Source: an uncultured Eubacteriales bacterium (GTDB lineage Bacteria > Bacillota > Clostridia > Lachnospirales > Lachnospiraceae). Taken from it: a stretch of 64,000 nt of DNA. A model generated the notes under the pieces. That model had not been told where the DNA came from. It was given only the letters and a program-made list of their open reading frames with translations, and ran no database searches. Shown piece after piece: positions 61,068-64,000 of the stretch. The position numbers and the translations under genes were made by a program. How positions within the stretch are numbered: position 1 is the stretch's first letter; every line of letters begins with the position of its first letter. Location of the stretch: the NCBI GenBank assembly GCA_949294665.1, contig CASFID010000044.1:62001-126000 (forward strand). Direction: 5' to 3'.

Positions 61068-62414
61068 TTATACATCCATAGACATCTTTACTTCCAATAT
61101 CCGCCGCACAGACTCATCGATGCGCTCCTCTGTGAGAGTCTGATCCTCTACCGCATCGAGCACCCCCTGATATGCGCTCCGAAAGTCTTCCGGCATCAAG
61201 AGCATATCCGCGCCCGCTTCCAGCGCTTTCACCGCTGCTTCGGCAGAACTGTACTGCCCCGTGATCGCCCCCATATCCAGTGCGTCCGTGATGATCATCC
61301 CGTCAAATCCCATCTCATCCCGCAGAATATCTGTCGTCATCATCTTTGAGAGCGTTGCCGGCGTATTGTCCCCTGTAACGTTCGGGCACGAGATATGACT
61401 TACCATTATGACACTGACGCCATTGTCTATGCCATCCTGGAAAGGCACGAACGCCCCGTCTCTTAACTCCTCCAGACTGTCGTCCACATATGCGTATCCC
61501 TCGTGGGAGTCCGCGGTCGTACCGCCATGTCCCGGGAAATGCTTATACATCCCGATGATTCCCTGATCATTCAGACCGTCAAGTTCAGACTTCGCCATAT
61601 CGGCCACCAGCTGAGGATCAGAGCCAAATGACCGGTATTTCACCACTTCATTTTCGGGGTTCGTAAGTACGTCCGCATCCGGCGCCGCATCCATGTTGAA
61701 TCCCAGATCACTGAGATACGCTCCTATCGTACTCCCGACGTCGTAAGCCTCCTGTGTATCTCCTCTTTCACCCACATCGCTCATATTCCCGATCTTTTCC
61801 ACTCCAAAGGCAGCGTTGCTCCCCACGCGCGCCACCTGGCCGCCCTCCTCGTCAACAGAAAGGAAAATGGGAAATCCCATGCGTTCCGATGCGTACTCCC
61901 GGGTATTGGCAAGCATGGTCCTCGTCTGCTCCGCCGACTGCAGATTCTTCGAGAAATAGATCACACCTCCGACAGGATACGCTTCTATGGCGCTCTTTGT
62001 CGCCTCGCCCGCCTGTGTCGCCGTTCCGACGCCTGTAAGCGCTTCTGGTGTTATCATAAACAGCTGGCACACTTTTTCCTCCAGTGTCATTGACTCCATG
62101 ACGTCGCTGATCCGGGCGTCCGTCTCACTGTCCGCCCCGTTTCCGCCCGCTTCTCCTGCCGCATCTGTCTCATCTGCATCTCCGCTCTGTGAGCCGCCGT
62201 CCGAAGGATCGGTCTGGCTCTCACTGCTGTCCGCATTCCGGGCGTCCGACGTCCGGGTATCGTCCGCCGCTCCGGTACCCGTGTCCATCCCGCCCATGAG
62301 CACCCATGCCGCTATGGCAAAGCAGCAGATGATCACTGCTATTGATACAATGATCCCTGCTATATATTTCCCATTCTGATTTTTATGTCCACGTCTTCTT
62401 CCTTTTCCGCTCAC
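61068..62414 (-). CDS. GH3 beta-N-acetylhexosaminidase-like, membrane anchored
   Basis: A 448-residue GH3 hydrolase. One N-terminal membrane helix (about residues 18-42) and a Ser/Asp/Gly-rich linker (about 45-98) precede the TIM-barrel domain (about 100-445). NagZ-type signatures are visible: KHFPGHGGTTADSHEGYAYV, with the His/Asp catalytic dyad, and IITDALDMGAITG, with the nucleophile Asp. It is predicted to remove terminal beta-N-acetylglucosamine, probably from peptidoglycan fragments at the outer face. It lies next to tatD. Confidence 0.9.
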   Translation of the reverse strand: MSGKGRRRGHKNQNGKYIAGIIVSIAVIICCFAIAAWVLMGGMDTGTGAADDTRTSDARNADSSESQTDPSDGGSQSGDADETDAAGEAGGNGADSETDARISDVMESMTLEEKVCQLFMITPEALTGVGTATQAGEATKSAIEAYPVGGVIYFSKNLQSAEQTRTMLANTREYASERMGFPIFLSVDEEGGQVARVGSNAAFGVEKIGNMSDVGERGDTQEAYDVGSTIGAYLSDLGFNMDAAPDADVLTNPENEVVKYRSFGSDPQLVADMAKSELDGLNDQGIIGMYKHFPGHGGTTADSHEGYAYVDDSLEELRDGAFVPFQDGIDNGVSVIMVSHISCPNVTGDNTPATLSKMMTTDILRDEMGFDGMIITDALDMGAITGQYSSAEAAVKALEAGADMLLMPEDFRSAYQGVLDAVEDQTLTEERIDESVRRILEVKMSMDV

Positions 62415-62626
62415 CAGTCTGCCTCCCTAGTTATCTTCTATTTCTGCATAATCTTTTAAATTATAACATATTTTAACCGTATATGCTGTATTTTTACTTA
62501 TAACTCATAATGAATACATATAATGAAAGAAACCCTTGTATTTTCTCTGAGTTTTGTCTACTCTATATAGTGGAACTTCTCTCTGCTGTGAGGGATGACA
62601 GACTATGAATAAACGAGGTGCACAAA
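62415..62626. other. Divergent intergenic region before purC
   Basis: About 200 AT-rich bases between divergent genes. A TATAAT at 62519-62524 is the best plus-strand -10 but its -35 is poor. TATATAG near 62574-62580 is another candidate. I see no clear purine-riboswitch core, although GTCTACT at 62556-62562 resembles one fragment of it. Confidence 0.4.
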
Positions 62627-63490
62627 ATGAAACCAATTAAAGAAGGAAAAGTACGCGAGATCTATGACAATGGCGACAGCCTGATCCTTGTTGCCACAGA
62701 CAGGATCAGCTGTTTCGACGTGATCCTTAAAAACACGATAACAAAGAAGGGCACTGTATTGACACAGATGTCCAGATTCTGGTTTGATATGACAAGCGAT
62801 ATCCTCCCGAACCATATGATCTCAACGGATGTAAATGATATGCCGGAATTCTTCCGTCAGCCGCAGTTTACCGGCAACAGTATGATGTGCAGAAAGCTTG
62901 AGATGCTTCCCGTCGAATGCATCGTCCGTGGCTATATTACCGGAAGCGGATGGGCGAGCTACCAGAAAGACGGCACGGTGTGCGGCATCCGCCTTCCGGA
63001 AGGACTCAGAGAGTCGGACAAACTGCCCGAACCGATCTACACTCCTTCCACCAAGGCTGATATCGGCGATCATGATGAAAATATATCCTATGAGCAGAGC
63101 ATTGAGCATCTTGAGAAGGCTTTTCCGGGCAAAGGGGAGGAATATGCTTCCAGACTGCGCGACTACACGATCGCTCTCTATAAAAAATGCGCGGACTATG
63201 CGCTGAGCCGCGGCATCATTATCGCAGATACAAAGTTTGAGTTCGGTCTGGACGAGGATGGTAATATCGTGCTCGGCGATGAGATGCTCACGCCGGACAG
63301 CTCCCGCTTCTGGCCTGCCGACGGGTATGAGCCGGGACATTCACAGCCGTCCTTTGACAAGCAGTTTGCCCGCGACTGGCTCAAGGCCAATCCTGACAAC
63401 GACTGGACCCTGCCGGACGATATCGTTCAGAAAACGATCGACAAATATCTGCAGAGCTATGAGATGCTGACAGGAAAGCCGCTTCTGTAA
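62627..63490 (+). CDS. purC: Phosphoribosylaminoimidazole-succinocarboxamide synthase
   Basis: A 287-residue enzyme of de novo purine synthesis that joins CAIR and aspartate using ATP. Motifs: KEGKVREIYDNGDSLILVAT at the N-terminus, the conserved VECIVRGYITGSGW (about residues 94-107), LPEPIYTPSTKADIGDHDEN, and IIADTKFEFGLDEDG. The ATG at 62627 has GAGGTG six bases upstream. It is followed 37 bases later by an ion channel gene. Confidence 0.95.
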   Translation: MKPIKEGKVREIYDNGDSLILVATDRISCFDVILKNTITKKGTVLTQMSRFWFDMTSDILPNHMISTDVNDMPEFFRQPQFTGNSMMCRKLEMLPVECIVRGYITGSGWASYQKDGTVCGIRLPEGLRESDKLPEPIYTPSTKADIGDHDENISYEQSIEHLEKAFPGKGEEYASRLRDYTIALYKKCADYALSRGIIIADTKFEFGLDEDGNIVLGDEMLTPDSSRFWPADGYEPGHSQPSFDKQFARDWLKANPDNDWTLPDDIVQKTIDKYLQSYEMLTGKPLL

Positions 63491-63526
63491 GCATCACCGA
63501 ATATATTTCGAGGGGGAATTTCCGCC

Positions 63527-64000
63527 ATGGACTATAGGCAAAGAGAGCATATCAGATACCGCATTTATGAAATCATCGAAGTCCGCGCCGGTACCGATCA
63601 TATCGCACGGATCTATGACTGCGTATATTTTCTCACTATCGTCGTCAACCTTGCTGCGAGCATTCTTCATACATACGAGAAATACCGCCTGCAGTACGGG
63701 GATATCCTCGTCCTGATCGAAAATATCACGGTGTCGATGTTCTGTCTGGATTATATACTGCGGTTATACACAGCCAAATATATGTATCCCGAATCAAGGG
63801 GAGCGCGGGCTGTGCGAAAATATATCTTTTCCTTTACAGGGATTATAGACATGCTCTCTTTCCTCCCATATTATCTCCCGATATTTTTCCCGTCAGGAGC
63901 CGTGGCGTTCCGTATGTTGAGGGTCATGCGCGTATTCCGCCTCTTCCGCATCAATGCGTACTATGACTCGTTCAAACTCATAACCGAAGTGCTCAACAGC
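63527..64000 (+). CDS. Voltage-gated ion channel (partial, 5' end)
   Basis: An open frame starting at ATG 63527 (GAGGGGG 12 bases upstream) runs off the window after 158 residues. It encodes membrane helices S1-S4 of the ion-transport superfamily: S1 about residues 31-47, S2 about 62-82, S3 about 106-122, and an S4 voltage sensor with Arg every third residue, FRMLRVMRVFRLFRIN (about 129-144). The pore loop and selectivity filter are beyond the edge, so potassium or sodium selectivity cannot be told; the KvAP-like layout suggests a potassium channel. Confidence 0.85.
   Translation, partial: MDYRQREHIRYRIYEIIEVRAGTDHIARIYDCVYFLTIVVNLAASILHTYEKYRLQYGDILVLIENITVSMFCLDYILRLYTAKYMYPESRGARAVRKYIFSFTGIIDMLSFLPYYLPIFFPSGAVAFRMLRVMRVFRLFRINAYYDSFKLITEVLNS

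Noticed and set aside
62440..62626. Purine or PRPP riboswitch before purC
   Set aside because: Only a GTCTACT fragment resembles the purine aptamer; the flanking P1, P2 and P3 pairings could not be built.

Overview
The window looks like a chromosomal segment from an anaerobic Firmicute of the Lachnospiraceae / Clostridia type. This rests on gene content (YesM/YesN-type two-component pairs, GPH-type symporters, CapA-like and YARHG proteins, LacI/SorC/AraC sugar regulators), strong AGGAGG ribosome sites and consensus sigma-A promoters. No rRNA, tRNA, insertion sequence, prophage or CRISPR array was seen.

Layout. (1) 1-5.6 kb, plus strand: locus A, a sugar or polyol catabolic operon (2-hydroxyacid dehydrogenase, FGGY kinase, class II aldolase, zinc alcohol dehydrogenase) ending in a SorC-type regulator. 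(2) 5.7-18.5 kb, minus strand: a split transketolase, a D-apionate-oxidoisomerase-like dehydrogenase, a second 2-hydroxyacid dehydrogenase, a GH78 alpha-L-rhamnosidase, a sugar ABC importer and its YesMN-like sensor kinase/regulator. (3) 18.7-24.5 kb: CapA-like protein, an 863-residue sensor kinase with OmpR-type regulator, and an orphan zinc-finger-tailed protein. (4) 24.5-33.2 kb: locus B, which repeats the four enzyme families of locus A, adds an iron alcohol dehydrogenase and two tandem GPH symporters, and fires from back-to-back consensus promoters. (5) 33.4-38.0 kb: xylulokinase, fucose/arabinose-type isomerase, DUF4867 protein and AraC regulator. (6) 38.1-46.3 kb: a cell-envelope cluster (C-type-lectin-like protein, amidase, YARHG protein, two zinc-ribbon membrane proteins with low-complexity repeats, LysM lysozyme, lipoprotein). 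(7) 46.6-56.5 kb, minus strand: a LacI-controlled operon with ABC importer, three kinases, aldolase and cupin isomerase-like protein. (8) 56.9-64 kb: housekeeping genes (hydrolase, citrate synthase, rsmA, tatD, GH3, purC) and the start of a voltage-gated ion channel.

The most unusual signal is non-coding. Two homologous structured RNAs (about 44594-44731 and 46395-46529) flank the lipoprotein gene in the same orientation. Each has a promoter at the same spacing, a conserved 5' hairpin, a bare C-rich segment, a covarying GNRA-capped stem, an identical 31-nt block and a rho-independent terminator. I do not recognise the family. Further signals are a hairpin that fills the space between Shine-Dalgarno and start codon of an aldolase gene (48097-48132), a perfect 33-nt palindrome between isomerase and xylulokinase genes, and the duplication of a four-enzyme pathway in loci A and B. 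All functions are inferred from sequence motifs read by eye; no database search was run.
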